Numbered from the stretch's first letter, positions 52,964 to 61,781 are shown. The stretch is DNA of 64,000 bases from Patulibacter americanus DSM 16676 (GCF_000420025.1 NZ_ATUD01000002.1:372001-436000), one strand, 5' to 3'. The notes: generated by a model not told the origin, from the sequence alone. Made by a program: numbers and translations.

Positions 52964-54034
52964 TCAATGCCCCGCCGGCGGGGCGCAGGAGTCGCGCACG
53001 GTGAGGCGCGTCGGGACGCGGACGAGGTCGACGGCCGTGGGGTCGTCGCCGTCGCCGTCGGCCGGGACGAGGCGGCGGACGAGCCGGCGCATCGCCTCGG
53101 CGCCCAGGCGCTCCGTGTCCTGGCAGACGACGGTCAGCTCGGGCGAGGTCAGCTCGAGCGGGTCGAAGCCCAGGACGGAGAGGTCGTCGGGGACGCGCAG
53201 GCCGAGGCCCTGGGCGGCCCGGAGGACGCCCATGGTGACGCTGGCCTCCGACGTCAGCGTGGCGGTGGGCTTCGCCTCCGTCAGCAGCTCGGTGGCCTCG
53301 CGGGTCACGGTGTCGACGTGGTAGTCGCCTGCCCGCAGCAGCCGGGGGTCGAACGGCACCCCGGCCTCCTCGAGCGCGTCCCGGTAGCCCCGGTAGCGCT
53401 CGACCGCGGAGCTCTTGTTCAACGGCGAGGACAGGTACGCGATGGAGCGGTGGCCGAGGCCCAGCAGGTGCCGGGTCGCGTTCAGCGCTCCCGCGTGGTT
53501 GTCCGACACGATCCGCGCGCCCGGGACGCCGTGCACGATGCGGTCGAGGGTGACGACGGGGATCGCCGCGGCGACCTGGCGCAGCGCCGCGTTGTCGCCC
53601 GCGGCCGGGGTCACGATGAGACCGTCGACCATCCGGGCGGCGAACGCCCGGACGAGCTCGTCCTCGACCTCGGGGCGCTCGTCCGAGTTGCCCAGCAGGG
53701 TCAGGTAGCCCGCCTCGTGGGCCACGTTCTGGATCGAACGGGCGACCGAGGTGAAGAAGGGCACCTGGATGTCGGAGACGACGACGCCGATCACGAGCGT
53801 GCGGCCCGTGGTCAGGCTGCGGGCGTTGAGGTTCGGCGCGAAGCCGAGCTCGTTGACGACCGACAGCACGTGGTCCCGCGTCTCCGGGTGCACCGACTCG
53901 GGGGCGTTGAGGGCGCGGGAGACGGTCGCCTTCGACACGCCCGCCTCGCGGGCGACGTCGGCGATCGTCGCCCGTCCGGAGGGGCGGCGTCCCGGTGCGC
54001 GTCGGCGCACCGGGACCCCGTCAGCCGCGGCCAT
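52964..54034 (-). CDS. LacI-family transcriptional regulator 1
   Basis: The 356-aa protein has the canonical LacI headpiece TIADVAREAGVSKATVSRAL, the hinge region NLNARSLTTGRT and a type I periplasmic-binding-like sensor (IGVVVSDIQVPFFTSVARSI, DGLIVTPAAGD, LGHRSIAYLSS, LSVLGFDPLELTSPELTVV). It is the last gene of the potA-potD-potB-potC operon, overlapping potC by 14 bp, so it probably autoregulates it. Its standard KATVSRAL recognition helix fits the two AACCGGTT palindromes before potA better than the TGGTAGCGCTATCA sites. That pairing is inference. Confidence 0.92.
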   Translation of the reverse strand: MAAADGVPVRRRAPGRRPSGRATIADVAREAGVSKATVSRALNAPESVHPETRDHVLSVVNELGFAPNLNARSLTTGRTLVIGVVVSDIQVPFFTSVARSIQNVAHEAGYLTLLGNSDERPEVEDELVRAFAARMVDGLIVTPAAGDNAALRQVAAAIPVVTLDRIVHGVPGARIVSDNHAGALNATRHLLGLGHRSIAYLSSPLNKSSAVERYRGYRDALEEAGVPFDPRLLRAGDYHVDTVTREATELLTEAKPTATLTSEASVTMGVLRAAQGLGLRVPDDLSVLGFDPLELTSPELTVVCQDTERLGAEAMRRLVRRLVPADGDGDDPTAVDLVRVPTRLTVRDSCAPPAGH

Positions 54035-54845
54035 CGGCCGGCTCCCCGCTCTTGCGGGTCACGAACCACATCGCCCCGGCCACGCCGGCCGCCACGACCA
54101 GGAACATCACGGTCGAGATGGCGTTGACCGCCGGCGTGACGCCGAAGCGCACGTCGTTGAAGACGGCCATCGGCCAGGTCTCGTTGTCGCCCGAGGCGGT
54201 GAACACCGAGAGCACGTAGTTGTCGAACGACATCGTGAAGGACAGCAGCGCGCCGGCCACGATGGCGGGCAGCAGTCGCGGCAGGGTGACCTGCACGAAC
54301 GTCTTGACCGGTCCGGCCCCGAGGTCGAAGCTGGCCTCCTCGAGCGAGCTGCCCATGCCCGTGAACCGCGAGCGGACGATGAGCACGACGACCGCCGAGC
54401 TCCAGACGACGTGCGCCATCAGGATCGTCTTCCAGCCCAGCGACGGGAAGAACGAGAAGCCCTCGTGCGCCTTCACGAAGAAGATGCGCGAGGCGACCGC
54501 GATGACGATCTCCGGGACGACGAGCGTCAGGAACACCAGGACGCTGAAGGGGACCTTCCACTTCGAGCGCGCCCGACCCAGGGCCAGCGCCGCGGCGGTG
54601 CCCAGCAGCGTCGCGATGATCGCGTTGAGCACGGCGATCTTGAGCGAGAGGCCCAGCGCCTTCTGGTAGCGCGGGGTTTCCCACGCGCGGGTGAACCAGT
54701 CCAGCGTGAAGCCCGTCCAGTTCGAGACCGCCTCGTTCGCGTTGAACGAGTAGGCGATCACGACGGCGATCGGCAGGTACAGGAACAGCAGTACCAGGAT
54801 GCCCCAGCCGGTCAGCAGCCGGCGGCGGGTCGCGGAGTCATTCAC
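54021..54845 (-). CDS. Polyamine-type ABC transporter permease (PotC-like)
   Basis: This 274-aa permease has six hydrophobic segments and the inner-membrane coupling motif EEASFDLGAGPVKTFVQVTLPRLLPAI. It belongs to the PotC/spermidine-putrescine permease group, with the N-terminal YSFNANEAVSNWTGFTLDWF pattern typical of PotC. The GTG start overlaps the potB end by 8 bp. It would pair with the PotB-like protein. Substrate assignment follows family similarity; related systems also import other amines, opines or 2-aminoethylphosphonate. Confidence 0.9.
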   Translation of the reverse strand: MNDSATRRRLLTGWGILVLLFLYLPIAVVIAYSFNANEAVSNWTGFTLDWFTRAWETPRYQKALGLSLKIAVLNAIIATLLGTAAALALGRARSKWKVPFSVLVFLTLVVPEIVIAVASRIFFVKAHEGFSFFPSLGWKTILMAHVVWSSAVVVLIVRSRFTGMGSSLEEASFDLGAGPVKTFVQVTLPRLLPAIVAGALLSFTMSFDNYVLSVFTASGDNETWPMAVFNDVRFGVTPAVNAISTVMFLVVAAGVAGAMWFVTRKSGEPADGRG

Positions 54846-55794
54846 CGAACTGCTCCTCTTTCAGGGCCGACACGACGTAGAGCACCACGAACGCGGACAG
54901 GATCAGCATCAGGGCGATCGAGACCGCCGAGCCGAAGGGCCAGTTCGAGGCGCCGATGAACTGCCCCTGGATGACGCTGCCGATGAACAGGAAGCGGCCG
55001 CCGCCGAGCATCTGCGGGATGACGTACTCGCCGGCCATCGGGATGAAGACGAGCAGCGTGCCGGCCATGATGCCCGGGCGGGTCAGGGGGAGGGTGATCT
55101 GGCGGAAGGCGCGCCAGGGCGTGGCCCCGAGGTCCTTCGCGCCGTCGACGAGCGTCCAGTCCATGCGCTCGAGCGAGGCGTAGACGGGCAGGACGAAGAG
55201 CGGGAGGTAGCCGTAGACGAGGCCGATGAGGATGGCCTTCCACGTGTAGAGGATGTCGATGCCCAGTGCCCCGGCGAAGGCGCCGTTGCCGTCGAGGATC
55301 AGCTTCCACGCGAACGTGCGGATCAGGAACGACGTCCAGAACGGGATCATCACGAGCAGGACGACGAGCATCTTGCGCTTCGAGCTGACGTGCCGCGCCA
55401 TCCAGTAGGCGAGCGGGAACCCGACGAGCACCGTCGCCAGCGTGCCGCCGGCGGCCAGCAGGAAGGTCTGGACGAAGACGTCGAGGTACAGGCCGTCGAA
55501 GACCGCCTCGAAGTTCGAGAGGTTGAACCCGAACGCGTACTGCTCGCCCGCGAAGCTGTCGGCCTGCGTCGCCAGCGCGAACGCGACGAGCAGCAGCAGC
55601 GGGGCGACGAAGATGACGAGGTAGTACGTCAGCAGCGGGGCGGCCAGCCACGCGGGGTAGCGCGGGCCGGTGGCCTTGCCGCCGCGGCGGCGGGGCTTGG
55701 CCCCGCCCACCGCCGCCGCGGGGGGCGGCGGCGTGGGGGACGGCGCGGACGTGGTGCTCACGTCCGGGCCGGTCTGCAGGTCCGGTGTGCTCAC
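54838..55794 (-). CDS. Polyamine-type ABC transporter permease (PotB-like)
   Basis: The 318-aa permease starts with a Pro/Gly-rich cytoplasmic stretch of about 45 residues. Six membrane segments follow, with VGFPLAYWMARHVSSKRK, LIRTFAWKLIL and the coupling loop VDGAKDLGATPWRAFRQITLPL, then GEYVIPQMLGGGRFLFIG, all typical of PotB. The GTG start overlaps the potD stop by 4 bp. It forms the transmembrane channel with PotC. Confidence 0.9.
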   Translation of the reverse strand: MSTPDLQTGPDVSTTSAPSPTPPPPAAAVGGAKPRRRGGKATGPRYPAWLAAPLLTYYLVIFVAPLLLLVAFALATQADSFAGEQYAFGFNLSNFEAVFDGLYLDVFVQTFLLAAGGTLATVLVGFPLAYWMARHVSSKRKMLVVLLVMIPFWTSFLIRTFAWKLILDGNGAFAGALGIDILYTWKAILIGLVYGYLPLFVLPVYASLERMDWTLVDGAKDLGATPWRAFRQITLPLTRPGIMAGTLLVFIPMAGEYVIPQMLGGGRFLFIGSVIQGQFIGASNWPFGSAVSIALMLILSAFVVLYVVSALKEEQFGE

Positions 55795-57014
55795 CGCGTC
55801 GCCCGGAACTTCTCGTAGGCCTGCTGTCGGAGGTTCAGGACCTTCGGGGTCGGCGAGAGGATGAACGTGTACTTCTGGATCTTCTCCGACGGCACGTTCA
55901 CCAGCGGGTTGTCGCGGATCTCCTGGGCCCCGGGGAGCTCCCACGTCTTCGCGTTCGGCGTGGCCGCACCGGTGAACTTGATCTCGCGCAGGTCGACCTT
56001 CGGGTCGAGCACGTAGTTGATCCAGGCGTGCGCGGCGACCGGGGCCTTCGCGTCGGCGAGGATGCACCAGTTGTCGGCCCAGCGCTCGGCCGGGCCGTCC
56101 GGCGCCACGCACGTGACGTCCTTGTTGGCCACGGCGATCTTCGCCATGTCGGTGCTCCAGCCCTGGCCGAGGACGATCTTGCCGGCCTCGCTGTCGGCCT
56201 GGTACGTCGACGCGTCGAGGGTCTTGATCGACTTCGCGAGCGGCTGGAGGAACTTGACCGCCTTGTCGTAGTCGGCCGGGTCCTCGCTGTCGGGGTTCAG
56301 GCCCATGGCGATCATGGCGTTGCCGATGATCAGCGTGGTGCCCTCGAGCATGTTCGTGCGGCCCTTCGCGGCGGCTGCGGGCAGCGCCTCGAAGAACTCC
56401 ATGAGCGTCTTGGGCTGCGTGTCCAGGACGTCGTTGCGGTAGTAGAACCCGGTGTAGCCCCAGTTCTTGACGACGCTGAACTTGTTGCCCTTGTCGTAGT
56501 CCAGGTCCTTCCACGCCGGGTCCAGGTTCTTCAGGTTCGGCAGCAGGGAGTGGTCGAGCTCGCGCAGGTGCCCGGCCTGGCCGAGGGCGGGGATGGAGTT
56601 CTGGCCCGGGACGATGATGTCGTAGTCGCCGCCGCCGGCCTTGACCTTGGCCTCCATCTCGTCGGTCGAGGCGTAGTACGTCTCCTTGACCGTCGTGCCG
56701 GCGTTGGCCTTCATGAAGGCCTTGATGTCCTTCGGGTCGACGTAGTCGGCGAAGTTGTAGATCAGCAGGTCGCTCTCGAGCGGCTTGCCGGCCAGGCCGG
56801 AGGCCGCGGCCTTCGTGCTCGTACCGCCGCCCGATCCGCCGCCGCAACCGGCCAGCACCATCGTCGCCAGGGCGCCGAGGCCGAGGGCCTCGCGGCGCGA
56901 GACCTGCAGGCCGTGGTCCTTCATGGAACGCCGCGAGAGGCTCGCAAGGCGATCCATACGAGGCTTCATGGACTCCGGGGCCAGGACCCGGATCTCGTCG
57001 TTGCCGTGCTTCAT
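55791..57014 (-). CDS. Polyamine-type ABC substrate-binding protein (PotD-like)
   Basis: The 407-aa binding protein has a long N-terminal region of about 38 polar residues before a Tat-like and lipoprotein signal (SRREALGLGALATMVLAGCG, lipid Cys57). The mature fold has LLIYNFADYVDPKDIKAFMK, DYDIIVPGQNSI, NWGYTGFYYRNDVL, MGLNPDSEDP and AHAWINYVLDP, which match PotD/PotF-type proteins. AAGGAG lies 6 nt before ATG 57014. An internal ATG (MKDHGLQVSRRE) would give a more usual signal length and cannot be excluded. The ligand residues for putrescine or spermidine cannot be verified by eye. Confidence 0.9.
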   Translation of the reverse strand: MKHGNDEIRVLAPESMKPRMDRLASLSRRSMKDHGLQVSRREALGLGALATMVLAGCGGGSGGGTSTKAAASGLAGKPLESDLLIYNFADYVDPKDIKAFMKANAGTTVKETYYASTDEMEAKVKAGGGDYDIIVPGQNSIPALGQAGHLRELDHSLLPNLKNLDPAWKDLDYDKGNKFSVVKNWGYTGFYYRNDVLDTQPKTLMEFFEALPAAAAKGRTNMLEGTTLIIGNAMIAMGLNPDSEDPADYDKAVKFLQPLAKSIKTLDASTYQADSEAGKIVLGQGWSTDMAKIAVANKDVTCVAPDGPAERWADNWCILADAKAPVAAHAWINYVLDPKVDLREIKFTGAATPNAKTWELPGAQEIRDNPLVNVPSEKIQKYTFILSPTPKVLNLRQQAYEKFRATR

Positions 57015-57042
57015 GGTGGTCTCCTTCGTGGGTGCCCGGGCG

Positions 57043-58131
57043 CTACGCGGCGAGCAGGATCGGGGCGCTGGCCGACCAGCTGAGGTGGATGTGGTCGCCC
57101 GGGACGAGGTCGTCCACGTCGGCGTCCGTGCCGGCGCGGGGGACGACGGCGGTGAGGGTGGTGCCGTCGGCCATCTCGGCGACGAGCTGGATCTGGCTGC
57201 CGAGCTGCAGCCGGGTGACGACGGTGGCGGCGACCCGGTTGGGGCCGTCGAGATCGGCGACGACGCGGACCTTCTCCGGCCGGATGCCGACGAGGACGTC
57301 GCCGGAGGGGTGGACCCCGTCGACGGGCGCGGCGACGGTGCCGGAGGCGACGTCGATCGTCGCCACGCCACCGGAGACGCCGCGGACGGTGCCCGCCATG
57401 GTGTTCATCTCGCCGATGAAGCCGGCGACGAAGGCGGAGGAGGGGCGGTCGTAGACGACCTCGGGCGCGTCGAGCTGCTCGATCTTCCCGTTGCACATGA
57501 CCGCGATGCGGTCGCTCATCGACATCGCCTCGCCCTGGTCGTGCGTCACGTAGACGAACGTGATGCCGACCTCCTGCTGGATGCGCTTGAGCTCGACCTG
57601 CATGTCCTTGCGGAGCTGCTGGTCCAACGCGCCGAGCGGCTCGTCGAGGAGCAGCACGCGGGGCTCCATGACGAGCGCGCGGGCCAGGGCGACGCGCTGC
57701 TGCTGGCCGCCGGAGAGCTCGCGGGGCTTGCGGCCCTCGCGGCCCTCGAGGTGCACGAGATCGAGGGCGGCCTGGGCGCGCTTGCGGCGCTCCGCCTTCT
57801 CGACGCCCCGCTGCTTCAGGCCGTAGGCCACGTTGTCCAGCACGGTCATGTGCGGGAACAGCGCATAGTGCTGGAAGACCGTGTTGACGTCGCGGCGGTA
57901 CGGCGGGACGCCGACGGCGTCGTCGTCGCCGATCAGGATCGAGCCCGAGGTGGGCTGCTCGAACCCGGCGATCATCCGCAGGGACGTCGTCTTGCCGCAT
58001 CCGGACGAGCCCAGCAGCGAGAGGAACTCGCCCTTGCGCACGTCCAGGTCCAGATCGTCGACCGCCACGACACCGCCGAAGCGCTTCGTGACCCCGCGAA
58101 ACCGCACGTCGAACTCCGTCTCCACGCTCAT
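57043..58131 (-). CDS. Polyamine-type ABC transporter ATPase (PotA-like)
   Basis: This 362-aa ATPase powers the importer. Walker A is GSSGCGKTT (41-49), the Q-loop TVFQHYALFPHMTV, the signature LSGGQQQRVALARAL, Walker B VLLLDEPLGALD and the switch YVTHDQGEAMSM. A C-terminal TOBE domain (about 280-360) has VGIRPEKVRV. It is the first gene of the operon, followed by potD after 28 nt. Candidate LacI operators lie 60-140 bp upstream. Confidence 0.94.
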   Translation of the reverse strand: MSVETEFDVRFRGVTKRFGGVVAVDDLDLDVRKGEFLSLLGSSGCGKTTSLRMIAGFEQPTSGSILIGDDDAVGVPPYRRDVNTVFQHYALFPHMTVLDNVAYGLKQRGVEKAERRKRAQAALDLVHLEGREGRKPRELSGGQQQRVALARALVMEPRVLLLDEPLGALDQQLRKDMQVELKRIQQEVGITFVYVTHDQGEAMSMSDRIAVMCNGKIEQLDAPEVVYDRPSSAFVAGFIGEMNTMAGTVRGVSGGVATIDVASGTVAAPVDGVHPSGDVLVGIRPEKVRVVADLDGPNRVAATVVTRLQLGSQIQLVAEMADGTTLTAVVPRAGTDADVDDLVPGDHIHLSWSASAPILLAA

Positions 58132-58191
58132 CCGCGTGTCCCTGCCCCTCGTCGCGACCGCCGGTAAGACGGTCTGTGGTCCGCTTCACGT

Positions 58192-58212
58192 AACCGGTTC
58201 CAGCAACCGGTT
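58192..58212. promoter_or_regulatory. Two LacI-type palindromes before potA
   Basis: AACCGGTT occurs at 58192-58199 and 58205-58212, 13 bp apart. Extended, both fit the TGNAACCGGTTNCA type of LacI operator with one or two deviations. They lie 61-81 nt upstream of the potA ATG on its promoter side. Confidence 0.65.
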
Positions 58213-58255
58213 TCGGGCAAGGTAACAGCGAGGTCACGGGGCTGCAAGCGCGAAT

Positions 58256-58269
58256 TGATACCGCTCTCA
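58256..58269. promoter_or_regulatory. Diverged LacI-type operator upstream of the pot operon
   Basis: TGATACCGCTCTCA shares 12 of 14 positions with TGATAGCGCTACCA found before the FrlC-like gene. It lies between the lacI 2 stop and the AACCGGTT pair, so the pot operon may answer to both LacI proteins. Confidence 0.5.
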
Positions 58270-58316
58270 CACCGGAACTCCTGGCCGGCGGGTGGTACCG
58301 GCCGGCGGGGGAGCTG

Positions 58317-59345
58317 CTAACGCGCGCGGGGTGCTGCGCAGGAGCCGCGCACCACGAGCTCCGTGCTCAGACGAACCCGCCGACCGGGACCCGTCGCGCC
58401 GCGCAGGCGTTCGAGCAGCAGGCCGGCGGCGCGGCGCCCCAGCTCGACCACGGGCTGCGCGACGACGGTGATCGGCGGCTCGATGAGGGGGAGCCAGTCC
58501 GTGTCGTCGAACGCGACGAGCGAGAGGTCGTCCGGGATCCGCAGGCCCAGGCGGCGGACGGCGCGCAGGGTGCCGCTCGTCATGAAGTTCTCGGTGGCGA
58601 AGACCGCGGTCGGGCGGTCGGGGCGGTCGAGCAAGCGCATCGCGGCGTCCTCGGGGTCGCCGTTGCCGGAGTGCCCGTGGGCGATGAGCGACTCGTCCGG
58701 CTCGATCCCCGCGTCACGCAGCGCGGCGCGGAATCCCTTCAGGCGCTGCGAGGTCGACGAGATGTCGCCGGGGGCGGAGACCACGCCGATCCGCTCGTGA
58801 CCGAGCTCGAGCAGGTGGCGGACGGCCCGGCCGGCGGCGGCCGCGTTGTCGACCCCGACGCTGTCGACGTCGAGCCCGCGGACGGTGCGGTCCAGCAGCA
58901 CGAGCGGCTTGCCGACGGCCTGCGTGCGGCCCTCGCCGAACGAGCGGGAGGGGGCGACGACGAGCGCGTCGACCCGGGTGCTGAACGCCTCGATCGCCCG
59001 CGCCTCGCGCTCCGGGTCCTCGTCCGAGTTGGCCAGCAGCAGCGTGTAGCCCTCGGGCTCGAGCACGTCGGCCACGCCGCGCGAGACGGCCGCGAAGTAC
59101 GGGTTCTCGATGTCGCCGACCACCAGGCCGACGGTGCGGGTGGAACCCGACGCCAGGGCGCGGGCGACGTCGTTGCGGCGGTACCCGAGCGCGGCCGCGG
59201 CGGCCTCGACCTTCTCCTTCGCCTTCGCGCTGACGTAGCCGTAGTCGCCCAGCGCGCGGGCGGCGGTGGCGAAGGACACGCCGGCCTCGCGGGCGACGTC
59301 GTTGACGGTCGGCGTGGCGGCCGGCCGGCCCGCGTCCTTGCTCAT
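58317..59345 (-). CDS. LacI-family transcriptional regulator 2
   Basis: The 342-aa regulator has the LacI headpiece TVNDVAREAGVSFATAARAL, in which the usual KATVSR recognition helix is changed to FATAAR. It has the hinge NDVARALASGST and the sensor domain (VGLVVGDIENPYFAAVSRGV, LGHERIGVVSAP, LSLVAFDDTDWLPLIEPPITVV). Minus-strand TAGGCT ends 9 nt before ATG 59345. Its unusual recognition helix makes it the better candidate for the TGGTAGCGCTATCA sites. It lies directly upstream of the pot operon on the same strand. Confidence 0.92.
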   Translation of the reverse strand: MSKDAGRPAATPTVNDVAREAGVSFATAARALGDYGYVSAKAKEKVEAAAAALGYRRNDVARALASGSTRTVGLVVGDIENPYFAAVSRGVADVLEPEGYTLLLANSDEDPEREARAIEAFSTRVDALVVAPSRSFGEGRTQAVGKPLVLLDRTVRGLDVDSVGVDNAAAAGRAVRHLLELGHERIGVVSAPGDISSTSQRLKGFRAALRDAGIEPDESLIAHGHSGNGDPEDAAMRLLDRPDRPTAVFATENFMTSGTLRAVRRLGLRIPDDLSLVAFDDTDWLPLIEPPITVVAQPVVELGRRAAGLLLERLRGATGPGRRVRLSTELVVRGSCAAPRAR

Positions 59346-59354
59346 CCGCGGGGG

Positions 59355-59360
59355 AGCCTA
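59355..59360 (-). promoter_or_regulatory. Candidate -10 element of lacI 2
   Basis: TAGGCT on the minus strand ends 9 nt before the ATG at 59345; no ribosome-binding site is seen. Confidence 0.4.
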
Positions 59361-59401
59361 TCGGCGGGGGTGGCGGGGGCCGTGGACCCCGGCGGTCAGG
59401 T

Positions 59402-60085
59402 TCAAGGAAGAAGAGCGGACCGTGGCGAGTCAGCCTCGGTCCAGTACGCGACCGGGGCGAACGCCCCGCCGTAGCCGCTCGGACGCGGCGCGGATGGTGC
59501 ACTCCCGATCGCGAGGGAGTACTGCTCGATCTGGTTGCCTGTCGCGAGCACTCGCACGCGGCCCCCAGGGTCCATGGAGTAGACGGACACCACCGCGCTC
59601 TCGCGAGTGGGGTAGTCCGGGTAGACCGTGTGGGTCCATGCGACAGCGCCCGAAGCCATCACCTCTATCGCACCGAGATGCAGCGAGTCGTCGGGCAGGC
59701 GCCATGTCCCGCGCACCCGGCGCTTCGCGACGTCGATGACCCGGATCTCTCCGCTGCATCCGGCGACGTCGATCTTCGGACACGTGCTACGGCCCATCAC
59801 GGCGTACGGGCCGGCAGCATCGACGCCTGCAGATGATTCGTCCGGGTAGTCCACGGCGCCGATGCGGAGCGGGCGCTTTCCACCCCACCGGCACGCGTAG
59901 TAGACGTCGCCGCCGCCGACGCGCTTGGTGAACACGAAGAACGCGCTCGACGCGTTCGCCATCGTGCGGCGATCCGCCGTGCACGTGGCACTCCGCGACG
60001 CGGCCGGTGCGGGCGAGGGGTCCGCTCCGATGACGATGGCGCCGCACAACAGCAGTGCCACGATCGTTCGCGCTGTGGTCTTCAT
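59402..60085 (-). CDS. Secreted hypothetical protein
   Basis: The 227-aa product has a clear signal peptide (residues 1-29, ending PAPAASRS). The mature part contains four cysteines (ATCTADRR, YYACRWGG, STCPKIDVAGCSG), suggesting disulfides, and beta-rich segments. No family is recognised. It has the best ribosome-binding site in the region (GGAGGT, 6 nt before the ATG), and minus-strand TACAGT (60142-60147) may be its -10. Its relation to the flanking regulator and oxidase genes is unclear; GC is somewhat lower than in neighbours. Confidence 0.75.
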   Translation of the reverse strand: MKTTARTIVALLLCGAIVIGADPSPAPAASRSATCTADRRTMANASSAFFVFTKRVGGGDVYYACRWGGKRPLRIGAVDYPDESSAGVDAAGPYAVMGRSTCPKIDVAGCSGEIRVIDVAKRRVRGTWRLPDDSLHLGAIEVMASGAVAWTHTVYPDYPTRESAVVSVYSMDPGGRVRVLATGNQIEQYSLAIGSAPSAPRPSGYGGAFAPVAYWTEADSPRSALLP

Positions 60086-60328
60086 GTCCTGACCTCCAAG
60101 GGTTTGGCGTGCGCCTTGTGGGCGTCGGACCGTCCGTGTGCACTGTACGGCAGGGCAGCATGGGAACGGTCGCTAGCCGGCCGCCGGCGCTCGTCGTGGA
60201 GTCGGGGCGTATCGCCCGGCGAGCGAGAACCGCCAGCCCGCCCGCCGTGGGGGCGGTGCGGACCTCGCCGTCCCGGTGTGGCGCCGCGAGGCGGGGTGAA
60301 GCACCGCCAGGGCCCGGAACAAAGAGAC

Positions 60329-60342
60329 TGGTAGCGCTATCA
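60329..60342. promoter_or_regulatory. LacI-type operator, copy 3 (before the oxidase gene)
   Basis: TGGTAGCGCTATCA is identical to copy 1. It lies just upstream of TAGCGT (60352-60357), a -10 ending 7 nt before the ATG at 60365; the CTGGTAGCG half-site is repeated at the -10. The remaining 60148-60328 shows no gene. Confidence 0.8.
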
Positions 60343-60364
60343 GAACCCTGGTAGCGTGCTCCTC

Positions 60365-61765
60365 ATGTCCGGAACCTCCGCGCCCCAGTACGCCGGGATC
60401 AGCCTCTGGCTCGAGCAGGCGGGCGACCTCACGCCGCGGCCCGCGCTGCCGGGCCCGACCGACGTCGACATCGCCATCGTGGGCGCCGGGTTCACCGGCC
60501 TGTGGAGCGCCTACTACCTGAAGAAGGCCGATCCCTCGCTGCGGATCGCGGTGCTCGAGAAGCACATCGCCTCGTACGGCGCCTCGGGTCGCAACGGCGG
60601 CTGGTGCTACGGCCACCTCAACGGGTCCGTCGACGGCTACGCCAAGAACGGCAGCACGCGCGAGGCCGCGCTCGAGATGAAGAAGGAGAACTACCGGACG
60701 GTCGACGTGATCGGCGACGTCCTGGTGGAGGAGGGCATCGACGCCGGGTTCGTCAAGGGCGGCGCGCTGAACGTGGCGCGCACCTTCGAGCAGGCGAAGG
60801 CGATGCGCGCCGGCGTCGCCGAGGACCGCGCGAAGGGCTTCGACGAGGAGTTCTCGCAGTGGCTGAGCGCCGAGGAGCTCGCGCAGCGCGTCGTCGTCCG
60901 CGGCGCCCTGGGCGCGAAGTTCGAGCCCTACTGCGCCCGCGTGCAGCCGGCGAAGCTGGCTCGCGGTCTCGCCGACGTGGTCGAGCGCATGGGCGTGACG
61001 ATCTACGAGGGCACCGAGGTGACCGGGATCGAGCGCGGCGTCGTGCACACGAAGCGCGGCGACGTCCGCTGCGAGCACGTCGTCCGGGGCACGGAGGGCT
61101 ACACGCCCCAGATCCCGACGGAGGGCCGGCGGATCCAGCCGATCACCTCGCAGATCATCGCCACGGAGCCGCTCCCGCCCGAGGTCTTCGACGCGCTCGG
61201 CGGCTGGGAGGGCGGCGAGGTGTGGGGCGACGCGCTCAACCGCAACGTCTACTGCCAGCGCACCACGGACGACCGCATCGCCATGGGCGGCCGCGGCGGG
61301 TTCCAGCCCAAGCAGAAGGGGCTGGACGAGGCCGAGATCCTCGATCCGCGCGTGCACGAGATGCTGCGCGTCGCCCTCGCCGAGATGCTGCCCGCGGCCG
61401 CCGACGCGACGATCACCCACTTCTGGGGCGGCGTCTGGGGCGCCACGCGCGACTGGGCGCCGATCGTCGGCCACGAGCCCCAGCGCGGCGTGACGTGGGC
61501 CGGCGGCTACGGCGACGGCGTCTGCGCGTCGAACTTCGCGGCGCGCACGATGACCGACCTCATCCTGCGCCGCGACTCCGAGCTCGTCCGCTACCCGTGG
61601 ATCAACCACCCCTCCCCGGAGTGGCCGCGCGACCCGCTCGTCCGCATCGGCGCCCGCATGGGCGACACGGCCTACGGCCTGGCCGACCGCGTCGCCGCCC
61701 GCAAGGGCCGCACCCCGCGCTGGATCGGCGCGATCGACCGCATCACCGGCCTCGGCGCCAAGTAG
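60365..61765 (+). CDS. DAO-family FAD-dependent amine oxidase/dehydrogenase (PuuB-like)
   Basis: The 466-aa flavoprotein has DVDIAIVGAGFTGLWSAYYL (FAD loop), the SYGASGRNGGWCYG motif typical of gamma-glutamylputrescine oxidases and related DAO enzymes, CARVQPAKLARGLADVVE and THFWGGVWGATRDWAPIVG. It ends with YGDGVCASNFAARTMTDL (second FAD contact). It would oxidise a secondary or primary amine to an aldehyde or keto product. ATG 60365 follows the -10 by 7 nt; an in-frame GTG at 60356 overlaps the -10. It shares its operator with the FrlC-like epimerase and PfkB kinase, so an amine-sugar substrate is possible. PuuB-type polyamine oxidation is the main alternative given the nearby pot genes. 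Confidence 0.85.
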   Translation: MSGTSAPQYAGISLWLEQAGDLTPRPALPGPTDVDIAIVGAGFTGLWSAYYLKKADPSLRIAVLEKHIASYGASGRNGGWCYGHLNGSVDGYAKNGSTREAALEMKKENYRTVDVIGDVLVEEGIDAGFVKGGALNVARTFEQAKAMRAGVAEDRAKGFDEEFSQWLSAEELAQRVVVRGALGAKFEPYCARVQPAKLARGLADVVERMGVTIYEGTEVTGIERGVVHTKRGDVRCEHVVRGTEGYTPQIPTEGRRIQPITSQIIATEPLPPEVFDALGGWEGGEVWGDALNRNVYCQRTTDDRIAMGGRGGFQPKQKGLDEAEILDPRVHEMLRVALAEMLPAAADATITHFWGGVWGATRDWAPIVGHEPQRGVTWAGGYGDGVCASNFAARTMTDLILRRDSELVRYPWINHPSPEWPRDPLVRIGARMGDTAYGLADRVAARKGRTPRWIGAIDRITGLGAK

Positions 61766-61781
61766 CCGGCGGCCCGCTCCG

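Noticed and set aside
54838-56847. Fusion of PotD and PotB in one reading frame
   Set aside because: The frame upstream of the potB GTG is a shadow of potD; potD has its own complete frame ending at the GTGA overlap.
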